A stretch of DNA of 64,000 bases from Siphonodentalium dalli (lineage: Eukaryota; Mollusca; Scaphopoda; Gadilida; Siphonodentaliidae). The stretch is from contig CP136064.1 of the NCBI GenBank assembly GCA_032622095.1, positions 214,534,205 to 214,598,204 of the forward strand, written 5' to 3'. Below are positions 32,568 to 45,499 of this stretch, piece after piece (the stretch's first letter is position 1; every line of letters begins with the position of its first letter). Below the pieces are notes generated by a model. That model saw only the letters and a list, made by a program, of their open reading frames with translations. It was not told the DNA's origin and ran no database searches. The position numbers were made by a program, and so were the translations under genes.

Positions 32568-33250
32568 AATCAGGAATTTGGCAACAGTTTAGGGTCAGTT
32601 TTGACGCCAGACTCTACTTACGCCCAATTTGTGGCCGGTTATTATGGGTTACTTCGGTACTTTTTTGACAGTGATTGGCCATGGACGAACTCACACCAAA
32701 AGGGACCACAAATATGATATATCTCCAACAATCGGATATTTAGCAACATTTTTGGGTCCGTTTTGACGCCAGACTTTACTTATACTTGTGATCGGAGCTA
32801 ATAGGCTTATGTATACCGATGATTATTTTTTGTATTGCCCCAAGGGTGACTATGGGCGAATTCTTCCCAAAGTTTAGGGTGAGTTGTGATACCAGACTCT
32901 ACTTACGCCCAATTTTTGGCAGGCACAATGTGCTAACTGGATATTTTTTACAGCGCTAGGTGCCAAAGGTGGCCAAAAATAAGATTAATCCCACAGAATC
33001 GGGAATTTGGCAACATTTCAGGGTCTGTTTTGACGCAAGACTCTACTTACAACCAATTTGTGGCAGGGTATAATGGGCTACCCTGGTACTCGTATTACGG
33101 TGAATTGCCCCTAGGGTGTCTATTGACGAATTCACCCCACAAGGAGCACAAATACGATTGGTCTCACGCAACTTAGAATTTAGCAGCATTTCGTAGGTCT
33201 GTTTCAACGCCAGACTCCACTCACGGCCAATTTGGACTGCGGGTATAACG
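32566..33250. repeat. tandem array, ~135-175 bp units
   Basis: The block 'aatcgg.aatttggcaacatttt.ggtc.gttttgacgccagactctacttac' recurs near 32568, 32730, (partial) 32866, 32997 and 33170, each followed by 'gcccaatttgtggc...ataatgggctac'. The units are 80-90% alike. The array begins where the Polinton ATPase is cut. Confidence 0.82.
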
Positions 33251-34847
33251 GCCTACCAACAGGGGGGGGTATTAAAAAATTTGCAGGAAGGCATGCCGTT
33301 TTTTTGCATCTGTCATTTTCAGGGACCCACCAGCCACCACCCCAAACCTGCAAAAAACTTTTTTTTTACTCCCTATTTTTTGACACCCACCCCCAAATTT
33401 CACTAATTTGGTCCGAAACCGCATAAAACCCTACATATATTGCTCATATTGGGAACTTATCACGTTCAGTCCAAATTACGGTTTAACTACTTTTAGCACC
33501 TATGTTTTAATGAAAAATGAAAGTTGTAAGTTTTCAAATGCTGACTGATAGGTCTTTTGTCTACCACATACATATATTATGAGTTTGTTTCCAGGTCAGT
33601 GCGTGACCAGAGTATGCTAGGTCAGCCTGGGTGGTCAAATTACACACTGCTAAATGGAAATTATAATGCATCGATGAAGTGGACAATTACAGTAATCATA
33701 CAGAAGCTGATAGCTACTGCATATACTAGCTAGCTCAGTAGTATGAGGCATAATATGCATCCAGTTTTACAAAAAAATTATACATATCCAGTGATATATC
33801 ATTTTCCCATCCAAGATACCCTATTACATGAACCGAAAATGTGTTTGAATATTTGGCTGTAATACCTTTTTAGCTGATAGCATTATCTCAGGACAACAAA
33901 CTCAATCTTTACTTTCGAGTCACTGCTGACATTTTGTAGACACGTAAGTGACATATCAGTTGTTGAGCTCCAATTCAACTAGAGTTGACATATTTTGAAA
34001 TTAGATAAATACAGAGAGATTTACCAGGCTGCAATTGGAACTATTACTTGATCAATTGCTGATATTTTGTCTGTTATAAAATGTGTATCCAAGCAAAACA
34101 AGACATTGCCGGTATATCGTCATGTCGCGTTTTAGGCGATCGGTCGACTGTATCAGTTTATAACACTATCAATAGTCACCTTTCGCATAATGAACTACAT
34201 GTACATGTACTATACTGGTAAAAATTATGAATAGCGTCTACATAGTAGTTGTAATTTTTTCAGACAGTCCAGGAACATTATCGCAGAATTGACCACACTA
34301 CGAGTCAGTTTGTTAGATTATAGTGCCGTTCAATTTCTTGCCACTCACAGTAAGGTGTTATAGTTATGTCTGCCGTCATTATATTTTACTTAATTATATG
34401 TTGTACTGTAAATCAGGTCGTAATCAGTGGTAGGCTCGATGATTGACTGCACATATCGCTTGCCCATTACATGCTTAGCTTCTCGAAACAACCAAGCGTA
34501 TATCTACGATTATGGCAAAACAACAACTGATTGAAAGAACAGACATTCTAGTACGCAATACCATATTCGTTATTCTCATCAATAGTAGTTCATTATGCGA
34601 ACGGTGTCAATGTTCTTATTTGACAGCACTCCGTCACTGTGATCCGAATGGGAGTTTTCGTTGAATATATGTGAGGTCTATGTAACTATACCAGAAATCA
34701 AAATGCCGAAAGTGAAAAATGTGCAAAATCTAAAATGAAAGAATCAAAATTTTCGCCATTGACCAACCTCTATGACATGTGACCCAACAGAAACATCGAC
34801 TTGGCAATATAAACCATTAATCCCTTAAGCTAATATATTAATATACC
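33250..34847. other. unassigned AT-rich sequence
   Basis: G- and T-runs near 33263 and 33361, otherwise no gene, repeat or RNA that I can support. 'aataatgaactacatgtacatgtact' contains a short ACATGTACATGT palindrome near 34190. Confidence 0.4.
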
Positions 34848-35023
34848 AATAACTTGATTTTTGAGGGCGTTATGGTTTATTAACGGCCCAACAGAAATGA
34901 TTAACAGCCCGAGGGATTCATTAAAGGCCCGAGAGGAAATCGAGGGCCGTTAATGGCCCGAGGGCTGTTCATCATTTCTGGAGGGCCGTTGATAAACCTA
35001 ACGCCCGACAAAATCATGTTATT
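34848..35023. repeat. foldback with ~85 bp arms
   Basis: Left arm blocks 'aataacttgatttttgagggcgtta', 'ggtttattaacggccc', 'cagaaatgattaacagcc' and 'ggcccgagagg' are matched in inverted order by the right arm ('gggccgtt', 'ggctgttcatcatttctg', 'ggccgttgataaacc', 'taacgcccgacaaaatcatgttatt'). The centre is near 34937. Divergence between arms is about 15%. Possibly a foldback MITE. Confidence 0.78.
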
Positions 35024-35510
35024 ACTATTATTACCACTCTCTGAAATGAAACCCAACTAGAACAGAGATGCGCGAGTTAGCAGCAATATGTCAACGATCA
35101 CACAAAATGTAAACAATTCAAACCATGTGTCGTCTGTTTGTTGTCAAACAAATTGTCACGTGACTAATTATTATTATTTACCACGAAAATAGGGCCATAT
35201 CTAAGGAAAATTCAGTCAGAAATCTAACTTATTCCATTAGTTAGATAACACTTACTCACCTTGAGTGTGTTGTTGGTCTCTTATTACATCTACTACAGTA
35301 AAATATCAGTTTTATTCGTAATAATATAATCTTGTTTTGACAGAAATTCAGAATTCAGAATTTTGGTTGCGTTCAATTAGATTCCTAGCAAATTGCAACC
35401 CTGAAGCGGGCCATTAATATCGTTAACGCTTAACTTCCGGTTTGATGCCGGGCGTTATGGCTTTTTACCGTTCGGGTAAAATTGTTTTAATATACTAGAG
35501 AACGCCCTCT
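35024..35510. other. unassigned sequence between foldback and RT remnant
   Basis: No gene seen. 'cgggcgttatgg' near 35448 echoes the foldback arm 'gagggcgttatgg', so a second diverged half-copy of that repeat may be present at 35395-35515. Confidence 0.35.
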
Positions 35511-35514
35511 AAAG

Positions 35515-36110
35515 TGGTAATAATATATGCTGACGACGCTGTGTTATTTGCCAATGCAGTCCCGACAAGCGTTGCAAAACTCAATATAGACATGATTGTG
35601 ACGTAAGGAAAACCTGACCCTTGAATGCCAATTCGCATAAGACAAACATATTGATATTAGGTTAAACACAAAAAAAAGAGATAAATCATTCCAGTTGCCG
35701 ATGACAAAATCGAATTAGTAGATAGCCATACAAGTACTTGAGGACCTTTTTTTTCGTAAAAACCGATCGTTTGTGACAGAGAGAAATACTATAGATGTCT
35801 CAAACCGAAACATGCGATGGTCGTGCTTCTCAATGAAATGAGGCCCAACAAGTTAAGCGTGTCGACTACAGGCCTAATCGAAATATACGAGAAATCCGTC
35901 GTACCAACAGTCACATATGGAGCGGAAATTTGGTCTCGCGAAAACTTAAAAATGTTTTGAAATTTGTTTTTGAAATTCATGCTATTGGCATTAAAGCCAC
36001 CACACCGAAAGAATTTATGTACTGAGAAACTGGTATTGTTCCAATAACAGTCACAATTAAGACTCGTGCGCTCTCGTTGGAGCAGATTACTCACAATGGA
36101 ATATCAACGC
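35515..36110 (+). pseudogene. non-LTR reverse transcriptase remnant (YADD and C-terminus)
   Basis: 'YADDAVLFANAVPTSVAKLN' reads from 35526 and is an RT motif C. After several breaks, about 35803-35945 reads 'LIEIYEKSVVPTVTYGAEIW', the connection region usual in L2/CR1-like ORF2 proteins. About 36000-36065 resembles the 'TGIVPI' block that follows. No endonuclease or earlier RT motifs remain. The element differs from the 5.5 kb retrotransposon, which has FADD and other residues around it. Confidence 0.7.
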
Positions 36111-36920
36111 ATACCTTTAGTTTTTATAGGGTTGTTTTTCAGAGTATATATAAAACTGTCCATATTCCGTGTATTTATCGACCCATCTATCTGATCTCTG
36201 TTTCCAAATATGGGGGTTCCAATCAGCCATATCCGTTTGCGGTATATGTGTGTGTGGGAGGGGCGTGATCTTGTGTGAGGGTGTGTGTGGGGTGTATGTT
36301 TATCGATCTGATTTGATACCCTGAACCAGGCAGTGGTGTAACAAAACGAGGAAATTGTCAGGCTTCAAACCACACCGGGTCTTTAATTATAAAAAGTATT
36401 GTCATTGTTCACGATGGCAAAATCACAGCACCCAAATTTGGTTCTTGTGCTTTGTTGCAATCGAAGGCAAATTAAAACATGTTTTGCAATTATGCAGACA
36501 TTTTGATCCAAACGTTTTAGTTAGATAGCTGAACAAGTCAGAACAACGTCATAGTCAGTCATTGTATTTTTTTTAATCTACCCGGGGAGGGGTCAAACAT
36601 TATTTTTTAGTATTTAGACAGCCATTACTATACATGTAAATTGTATCTTATTGTAAAATTATTAAATACCCGATATATGTCAGCCTATGTCACTCCAAAC
36701 AAAATGCATGGACACATTGCTTAAGCAATGACTACAATATCAAACTGAGCTAATCACATACACCAACCGGTAAAAGGTACCATAGTTGATAGGAAGCAGA
36801 AAATGAGTGGTGAAAACTATAATAATCTAAAATAAAGTTGATTTGGTGGTTTCTTGTGGTGGGTATCGAAAAATTGTTGGGCAAAAACTTGCAAAAAACG
36901 GAAATTTGGGTCGAGGGTGG
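36111..36920. other. unassigned; GT-rich microsatellite
   Basis: A GT/GGGTGT-rich stretch at about 36245-36300 is the only distinct feature. No coding signal was recognised. Confidence 0.4.
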
Positions 36921-36924
36921 TTAA

Positions 36925-37444
36925 AGGCACGGGCGGCGTTCGTTGCAGAAATATTCATATTTTTTCAAATCGCCATCAACAGAAGGAATATTAAAATATA
37001 TATAGTTTTGTTCATATGCCAAACATTATCAGCGCGTAAATAGTATATGGTCGTCAAGACGTACGATGGTGTACGTAAACAAGAGCCTGCTCGTGTTACA
37101 TAAGCTTTGCTTCTGTTTACATAACACAGCGCAATTCTATTGGTTAATCACATACAAATGATATAAACGCTCTCTATTTTGTCCATACCAGGAAAACAGT
37201 AACAAATAACGTTCTTTGTGTTTACCATATCCGGATCTAAACAAAAGCCAAGAAATTTAACGTTTTTTGCTTTTCTTTACATAACAAAGGAACAACATTT
37301 GACAATAACATACTGTTTATGCCATATTTCTTATTGGTATAAGAACACAGTCTGTCTATATTTCACTATTATTTCTGTTTATGGCGGTTTTTGACGGAGG
37401 TGAATATTTTAACAGCATACCCACCGCTAACACCGCCCGTATCT
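36925..37444. mobile_element. TTAA-flanked MITE, family 1 copy b (520 bp)
   Basis: TTAA at 36921-36924 and 37445-37448. The ends are AGGCACGGGCGGCG and (reverse complement of right) AGATACGGGCGGTG. Internally colinear with 15912-16405 at roughly 70% by eye, including 'caagagcctg.t.gtgttac', 'ttggttaatcacata', 'aacgctct.tat' and 'tgtttatggcggtttttgacgg'. Two independent insertions define the family borders. Confidence 0.88.
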
Positions 37445-37448
37445 TTAA

Positions 37449-38257
37449 AAAAGGTTAAAAAAAACATATCATAAGTGCCTGAAAAAATTGCGTAGTTAAT
37501 GGACGAAAAGCTTGAAGTTAGCTCAGTTTCAGATAAATACAACAAATATTTTTATCTTTCGCGTTGTGTCATGAATACGTGACATGGTGCTGCTACAGCA
37601 TCGTGGAATTTGTTCTGTTGGACATCACACATAAGTGTATGTCGCATATCTCTTTCTCCACCTCGCCTGCTGGTTTTAACTGGACAACTATGATGCTGTA
37701 TGTCAGTGCTGTGCCTAAAAGCTGAAATAGAACAATTGTGGCGTGTGAGTGAACTGAAGAAGCAGTTAACAGGATCATAGACCTCTGTACAAATATGCTC
37801 CGGTTAGTTCTTTAGACAATGTAATAATTATATACACAAAAAGCGCCAAAATCCACCAATGTAGTTGTATTAGTGAACTGTGTTAAAAAATAGGTGCAAA
37901 ATTATATATTCCGATAAGATACAACACATATTTGGTATCAATGGGCTCCACTAAGTGATAACAAATAATTCACTTCAGTCTTGAGCACAATCACAGAATT
38001 ATGCCCCTTGGTGTGCATATAAAACTGACCATTTGAAACCCAAAAGCAGAATATGACAGCGAATATGCTCCTTCTGCCCAATTGACCTATGATAGAAGTG
38101 GGAAATATTTTAAATATAAAAAGCCAGTGAAGAAATTTCAAAATATTGTCTTGTAGGCGCATATGAAATCGTGATTTTTTCCTGTAGCCAAATACACAGA
38201 GTTGGCCTGCACTGACAACGAAATCATGTCGTACTTTAACGTTCAGATTTATAAAAT
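37449..38257. other. unassigned AT-rich sequence
   Basis: No gene, RNA or repeat structure recognised. Confidence 0.4.
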
Positions 38258-39055
38258 AACTAGCTGATGGACCCGACTTCGTCCGGGCTGTTTCCCCTCT
38301 GCTTTTCGGCGAATTGCGCGATTTGACCTTGAATTGACCATTTTGAAGGTCAAGGTCAGGTCGGGGTCACGATTTGACCCGTCCAAAACATTCCCCGGAC
38401 AAAAGTACCCGACAATAGTACCCGTCGAAATCCGTCCGGTTTTACCCGATTTGACCTTGAATTGACCATTTTGAAGGTCAAGGTCAGGTTGGGGTCACGA
38501 TTTGACCCGTCCGAAAGACTCCCCGTCCAAAAGTACCTATGGGTATCAAATTTCGTCGAAATCCGTCCAGTTTTACCCGATTTGACCTTGAATTAACCAT
38601 TTGGAAGGTCAAGATCAGGTCGGGGTCACGATTTGACACGTCCAAAACACTCCCTGGACAAAATTACCCCTAATTATCAAATTTCGCCAAAATCCGTTTG
38701 GCAGTTTTCCCGGCCATAGCTAACACAGACAGATAGAAGTCCCAAAATATATATTAGACTAGCCGATTTCGTCGAAATCCGTCCAGTTTTACCCGATTTG
38801 ACCTTGAATTGACCATTTGGAAGGTCAAGGTCAGGTCGGGGTCACGATTTGACCCGTCCAAAACACTCCCTGGACAAAATTACCCCTAATTATCAAATTT
38901 CGCCAAAATCCGTTTGGCAGTTTTCCCGGCCATAGCTAACACAGACAGATAGAAGTCCCAAAATATATATTAGACTAGCCGATGAGCCCGACGTTGTCCG
39001 GGCTATTCAAAAACCAAATTTCAAGTCGATAGCTCCACCCGTTTCCGAGATCTGG
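38258..39055. repeat. short dispersed elements, CTTCGTCCGGG head and ACAGACAGA tail
   Basis: The head 'actagctgatggacccgacttcgtccgggct' occurs at 38259 and, as 'ctagccgatgagcccgacgttgtccgggct', at 38978; a third is at 63229. Inside are tandem ~125 bp units with 'gatttgaccttgaattgacca' and 'aaggtcaaggtcaggtcggggtcacgatttgac' (about 38318, 38447, 38577, 38797). Tails read 'cagacagatagaagtcccaaaatatata' at about 38728 and 38944. The two last parts (38567-38760 and 38766-38977) are near-identical direct repeats. Probably non-autonomous retroelement or SINE-like copies; class not certain. Confidence 0.7.
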
Positions 39056-39270
39056 TCTGCGCATGCGCGAAGCTTGCGTCACACGGGCTCGGCGACCCGA
39101 TCAAAATCGTATCCGGGGCAAGATACATTCACATAGCAAATTTCAAGTCGATAGCTCCACCCGTTTCCGAGATCTCGTCTGCGCATGCGCTGCACGGGCG
39201 TCGCACGGGCTCGCCAATACGACAAGGACGACCGCCTGGTCAAATTACACACACGTACCAAGTTTCGTCC
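39010..39270. repeat. tandem pair of ~115 bp units in the same element
   Basis: 'caaatttcaagtcgatagctccacccgtttccgagatct' followed by 'gtctgcgcatgcgc' occurs at about 39013 and 39138. Confidence 0.8.
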
Positions 39271-39429
39271 CTTTTAAAATTATTTTGTTTCCTAAACTTC
39301 CCCGTTCCTTGATGAAATCCCCCCTTCCTAGGAACGACAGACAACGCATTCTTTGTTTTTCAATGAGTTAATTCATGGTACCCGTCCTAAACTTCCCCCG
39401 TCGTTGAATTGTAAACAAACGCTTCTTAT

Positions 39430-39615
39430 ATCAATTCTGCCTTTTTAATCGAGATAATTGCATTTCGTCCCGCATCCGTATTTTACACATGGGTAGCCGT
39501 TTAGCAGCGTCGATTTTTACAGATCAATTCTGCCTTTTTAATCGAGATAATTGCATTTCGTCCCGCGTCCGTATTTTACGCATGGGTAGCCGTTTAGCAG
39601 CTTCGATTGTAATAA
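39430..39615. repeat. tandem pair of 93 bp units
   Basis: 'atcaattctgcctttttaatcgagataattgcatttcgtcccgc' starts at 39430 and 39523; each ends 'gggtagccgtttagcagc.tcgat'. Only a few substitutions separate the units. A trailing 'acagacagacaga..tcttcaaaatatata' near 39730 is another ACAGACAGA tail. Confidence 0.88.
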
Positions 39616-39892
39616 AGAGCGTTCGTCGTTAACAACTCCGTATATGGTCCAAAATGCGACGTCGACGATTCCCGTGGGATTTTACCTTTGGATAGGAAGT
39701 TTGGTCTCGATCGGTCAACCCGTTTTCGATTCTATAAAGGACATACAGACAGACAGAGGTCTTCAAAATATATATGAGATTAAACCATCAAATCAGTAAT
39801 GCCATCTTTTATGTATTTATCACTCTGGCATTGATATCCCCACCATTAAAACATAACAGAGCTTGCATTTTAGTTCATCTTTAATTGACTGA

Positions 39893-40265
39893 CTTACCTA
39901 CTTACCATTAGTATTGTCGACCTGTCGATAACCCACGTACCCACTTAGCATTACTATTGTCGATGACTCACGTATCCACATAATTACCATTAGTATTGTC
40001 GACCTGTTGATGATTCACTTACTCACTCACTATTAGTATTATCGACTACTACCTTACTCGCCATTAACAGTGTCGACCTGTCGATTGCTGACTTACCCAC
40101 TTACCATTAGTAGTCTCGACCTGTTGAATGGTCACTTATTCATTAATCATTATTGTCGACATGTCGGTGACACACTTACTAAATCTGTTTCCATTAGTAT
40201 TGTCGAACTGTCGCTGACTCACTTACCCACTTACCATTAGTACTGTAGACCTGTCGATGATACAC
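39893..40265. repeat. ~40-50 bp minisatellite, about 8 copies
   Basis: Core 'cttaccattagtattgtcgacctgtcgatgactcac' recurs with variation at about 39898, 39944, 39981, 40027, 40060, 40098, 40136, 40190 and 40228. Confidence 0.85.
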
Positions 40266-43200
40266 AGTCCGTAAATGCTTATTCCTATTGGGTGTCCAGA
40301 GAGACGGGATATGAACACTGAAATCTATGCAAGAGAAAAAATCAACAAAAGTGAGAAGATAAAACAGATTCGGTATATAGGCAGATAACACGATCGTCAG
40401 ACAATTTTAAACCATGGAACAATTTTTTTACTTAGACTGTACTCCTACAAGTATATCGACACTCTATTTCCCAAAGTTTTCGACATGCTGAATAGGTCAG
40501 ATAGGTAGGTATCTACAAACAAATTTGTTTAGCCATATATACATGTATACAAAACATACATAACGGTCAACTTTCGCCAAGAATAATATGTTTAAATTTA
40601 ATAACTTCCACTAATAATGTCAGAGTCTCTCTGAACAACTTTGATGAATATAAGTTATTTCCGGCAACATCGAGGGTACATTGATATGTGTTACCTGCAT
40701 GTAGATTTTGAAACAAAAGGCGGAGCCGAGAGTTTCAAAAAGAGACAGCCAGGTACATGTATCAAATCTCCATGTACTTCGCTGTTGTCGGTGATAACGA
40801 TTTTGTCCTCACAAAAATGGGCATATAACCCCAAACGTGGTTCAGCTTTCATCGATCATCGCGTTAATTTACACCAATACGAATTAAGTAGTCGACCTAT
40901 GAATCGGATGTCAACACGGCGCCCTGGAGCAACGTCACGAGTAGTCGAAACTACCAGTGCACCGGTCATTCGTGGACCCAAATTCTTCACGCGCTCATGT
41001 ATACCCCGATGTTTCGCGCACGTTTTCTTCATTCCCGCTGTCAAGACTGACGGGGGAAATGGTTATTTGAACGTGGCGTTGTATCCAATCAGATTGCTCG
41101 TTACAACTGATGTGGGACAACAATGTTACGTCACTCATAAAACTCCGTTTGTGTTATAGGAAAATGCGGTCAACGCCCCACTGCGATCTGTAATAGTCCC
41201 CTAATGTGGAAACATCTTGGTCGCACTCCACAGTAGGGTGATGTTGTAATCCCTTGGTACCTGGACTAGGGCAGTCTTATCTTGTGAGGCATCATGTCAA
41301 CGACATATGACTTAGTACAAGGCCATTTCTTCCCCGCAATGTTTCAAGGGTTGACCTAGATCCATCACTGTGTTTTAAATGAACATGGCTCATTCCAGCT
41401 TCCAAACTTTGTCGACATAATTTGGAAGGAGGTATAAGATGATTATAAGTTTATAAATACACGAAATAATGATATAGCGGCTGCATATGCTCTGGAAAAT
41501 ACTTGCCACGGTCACAGCCATTTTCCAGCTGTTTTCTTTTTTTTCGCACAGAATTGAAACAAACGCTCTTTATTTCTTCCACATCAGGAATAGACTAATT
41601 AAGAAAAGCTCTTTTCTGTTTCATGCCATTCAGATGGCTGGGCGGTTTCTTGAGACACAAACATCATGTTCAAAGTTGGATTTTTTATGACTTCAATGCG
41701 TCTTTCTGTGACATAATGTTCGTAGAGAGGTAGTTTAAGTATTTATCGACCTATTTTGTTACCGGGACAAATTCAAAAGTGAATATTTCTAGGTGTATTT
41801 TGGAGCGCAAACCACCAAGTGGCTTTAAATTACATTATGATAACGAAACACTGTCGCATTATAAAGAGACTGAACATGGAACAAGTGACAAAATACTGAA
41901 CCGGATTTGCTTCAAATAGCGTGGAACAGGCGATTTCTTGGAGAATATACCACGGACGGCAGGCTTCTTTTGTGTCAAATGAAAGACGTATATTCACATC
42001 AGCTGTATATATTAAATCCGTCACACACCAGGCATCCAGTGTTTGGACAACTGACATACCCTGAAATATTCGAAGACAGGCGGCCCTCGGAGCAGTCATG
42101 ATTGAAACTATATAGTTGTTATTGTATCATGTATGTACATATGCGATTGAGACACAAGCTATTATAACTGACATCGCCCCTCTCCCCATAAAATTACAAA
42201 AAAACAACAAGATAGTGACAAAATTGTTAAATTGTGTGCGTTATCAGATCCAGGTTCGAGGTATAGGGATGCTTTAATTATCGATTACTGGATATGGACA
42301 TATAAGATATCCTCTGTTTTCTAACTTTGGTGTAATATAATTATGGCGATGCAGTGGATGTATTTTTTAGTTTAAAAAGCTGTTTGTAGCTACTATAAAT
42401 TTGTTTTAACTTCTGCAAATACTACTTTGTTTTTATTATTGCTGATAATTGGTGTACCTTTGATTTCAGCGGTATTATATACAGTGGTGCCTTTTATTCG
42501 AAGCCTGTTGAAACCCCTTACTCGTTGTGTATGACATAAGGGACATAAGAAAAAATAGTGGTGCGCATCTCCCAGTTTCAGTTCCACAAACACACGATGG
42601 GCTGCCAGAAACTGGTTAAGGAATTTATCGTAATGTAAGTCGCTGCATTTATTTCTCAATTTAGTATGGATAATGTTGGTTTTCTGAAGCCGGTTTAGCA
42701 GTATTGATGAGGTTTTAGGGAATTAAAGGCCCACTTAATTTTCGAGTCTCTGATTATTTATTTTATAGTGAATTGATATACGGTTTTAATAACAAGCTAT
42801 GCCGTAAAATATGATTAAAATACTATAATTCATCACTATTTGAAACATCTGTGTCTCAGAAGATGCCCACAGAGAAATAGAAAACTGCTGAAGACTCCCC
42901 CCCCCCTCTGACACCCACAATGCAACAGAATTCAAACTTTTTCAATGAAAGGGGAAGAACTCTATCTTTAATATATAGAGTTATTCCCCCTGCATTGAAA
43001 ATAGTAATGATTTTTTTACTTCAATCTTGATGAAAAAACTCAACAAAAACAACATGTCCAAAGTTTATTACATCTGATATGTTGATAATACAATGTTTTG
43101 GAGCTTCCTCTTTCAAATGGTATATAATATGGCATATATTTTAGATAAAGTAATCTGGGGGTTCGAAAATTAAGTGGGCTTTTAAGGTGTATAATTCTAA

Positions 43201-45495
43201 AGAAAGTTTCAAATTCATGTAAGCTTTCAGATTTTGTTATAATGTCAGGAAGTTTGTTCCAGCCCAGACACGTTTTTTGTATAAACGATTTGAATGTTCA
43301 GTTTCACAGTAATATGCATATAAGCCGGCAGGTTTCGCCGGCTTGTGGGAGACAGGAATAAGGTTAGATAGCTTAGTGCGTCGGCATTAATTATTTTGTA
43401 GAGCGTTTGTGTGAGCTCTACACTGAGTTCAAAAGTAAGCATATAATGGGTTATTGGATTGTATACTATACAAGTAGTGAGATGGAGCAAACAAATATCA
43501 GACGTCGATTAAGAGTTAATTTTTAGTCTTTGATTGGTAAAAATCGCTGGTTTGTATTTCTTTGCTTTCATTTAATAATTCCCTTAATTTGTTACTTTCA
43601 TCACTTAGTTCTGCATTTCTCCCTTTTTTAGATCAGTGAATTCCCTTAATTATTACTTTTATCCCTTAGTTCTGCATTTCTCCCTTTAGTGACAGCATTT
43701 CATTTTTTGAGATTAGTGAATTCATTGGGTGCATTGTGTGTCACGATTATTTGATTTTTTAACATTTTCTTCAATGGTGGAGTTGAGATTTAATAGGTCG
43801 GTCATTGTTATTATCTGTTTACTAAATGACTCGCACTCTTCGTTTATACATTTAATAATTTGGTCTTTGATGCGTCTGTTTAGGCTGACTTCTTGAACCT
43901 CTTCACTGTGTGATGGTTCATACTTATCCTTTAAGTGTCCTTACCGTTGAGCGAGTTATCGGAGAGAAACAAGTCGATATGGATGGGGTTCCATGTTGTG
44001 GGAAATTAGGGGAAATGTGTTCCATTAGGTGTGAAGGATGGAAGTGGATTTTGAAAGGTGAACTTGTAATCTGCCACTTTTGTATTACCTCTACGACTGT
44101 CTTCTGTCGAATATCCAGAGATATAGCGTAGATAGCAGATAGCATTATCATCCTTAGAATGTGATGAATTTTCTATTTCGTTAGACATTTGGATAGATGT
44201 GTGTGAATCAGCGGAAATTTCTTAACATGAATCATATCTGTGTTTCGGAATTTAATGTTACCAGTAAGATGTTTTTCATGGGTGTCTATCGTATCAGTAA
44301 TACGACAGGTTGTGTCATTTTGATATTTGGAGTTTTTTACGCTTTACGTCTGAATCCGCCATTTTGGACAGATCTTACCATATATATGCACTCGTAATGC
44401 TTGGACGGTGTACCTAAGTTTGTACATAAAAAAAACATTTCTATTTCATAAAGTTCATAATTCTCGCCTTCCTGTTATTCTTGGTCAATAATGCGCTGGT
44501 TTTGTTGTCAAGTTGGTCTTTGCAACGCTAAAATAATATTCAGTTCGAGGAAAACTCGGATGCAAATAAATTTCGCGCGTGGTGGTTACGTTGCCATTTT
44601 GTCTTGTATTTTACTTTGTCAAATAATCCTTTATAAACGATTAGATCTCATCGTATTATTTTGCATTTTTGCGGGGTTCTTCGCAGTTTCTGTGTTAAGA
44701 ATGACGTTGATTGAGAATTAATTTTATGTTTAGTCGCCTGGTGAGCGGACAATGGTTTTGCATTAATTTAGGGTCGATTGGGATGAATTATCTTCAATCT
44801 TGCTAGCCTTAATTACCCACGAAATTCTCTTGCCAATTTTGGTTGGATGTATGTAAAACGTTCGTCTCCCCCTTAATGAACTTCAATGGCTGTCAAATGA
44901 AGAGGTTATCGAATTCAAGATTCTCGTCCTGACTTTTACATGTATAAATGGCCTACCCCAATGTCAATGTATTTATCTAGCTTACAATACATTTTATTCA
45001 TGTCAATTTGAATATCAGATAGACCACGTCAAATTATATTAAGGGCAGTTTAGTCACAGGTGGAGATCGTTCATTTGCTGTCGTAAGTCCTATCTTATGG
45101 CATCGTCTCAAAGATAATTTGAGAAGCACTCTATAATTTGAAACGTTCAAGTCAGGGTTAAGATATTGAACTATCGTTTGAAAGATCTTTCCAGAACTTG
45201 ATATACAATTTAAATGTAAGTGATGCAGACAATATTTATTTATTCTTATGTATTAGACTAGTCGTGTTTAACACGCATTATCGTAAGCACATGGGCACAT
45301 TTGAGTGCATACAAGCCTCTGAGCTATATATGATTACTATTACTCACCTCCATGATCACTTTCTCTGGCAGGTCCTTAAAGCTGATGGAATGTAGCTTAT
45401 CGAGAGGCTCGTGGATCTGAGGATGAATTCAAATTGGTGTGTATAATAGGGAGCCTCGCATATAGAAGAGAAGACGTTGGCCTAACAATATTACC
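40266..45495. other. long stretch without recognised genes
   Basis: Open stretches occur (longest 172 codons at 40641-41159, +), but none shows a domain, splice context or family resemblance that I can support. Small features: a segment at about 41160-41330 ('cgccccactgcga', 'cctaatgtgg', 'ctagggc...gtcttatc..gtgaggc') is a diverged copy of the retrotransposon 5' region at 50.2 and 52.4 kb. A ~63 bp tandem pair with 'ttccctta.tt', 'ccttagttctgcatttctcccttt' lies at about 43575-43700. A C-run lies near 42897. Confidence 0.45.
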
Positions 45496-45499
45496 TTAA

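Noticed and set aside
40641-41159. 172-codon open frame on +
   Set aside because: Longest open stretch in a gene-poor interval, but it shows no domain, no compositional bias of a real protein and no repeat copies for comparison; low confidence, so not called as a gene.
44491-44721. Small membrane protein gene (76 codons, two hydrophobic stretches)
   Set aside because: AT-rich DNA often yields such hydrophobic frames; no start context, homologue or splice sites recognised.
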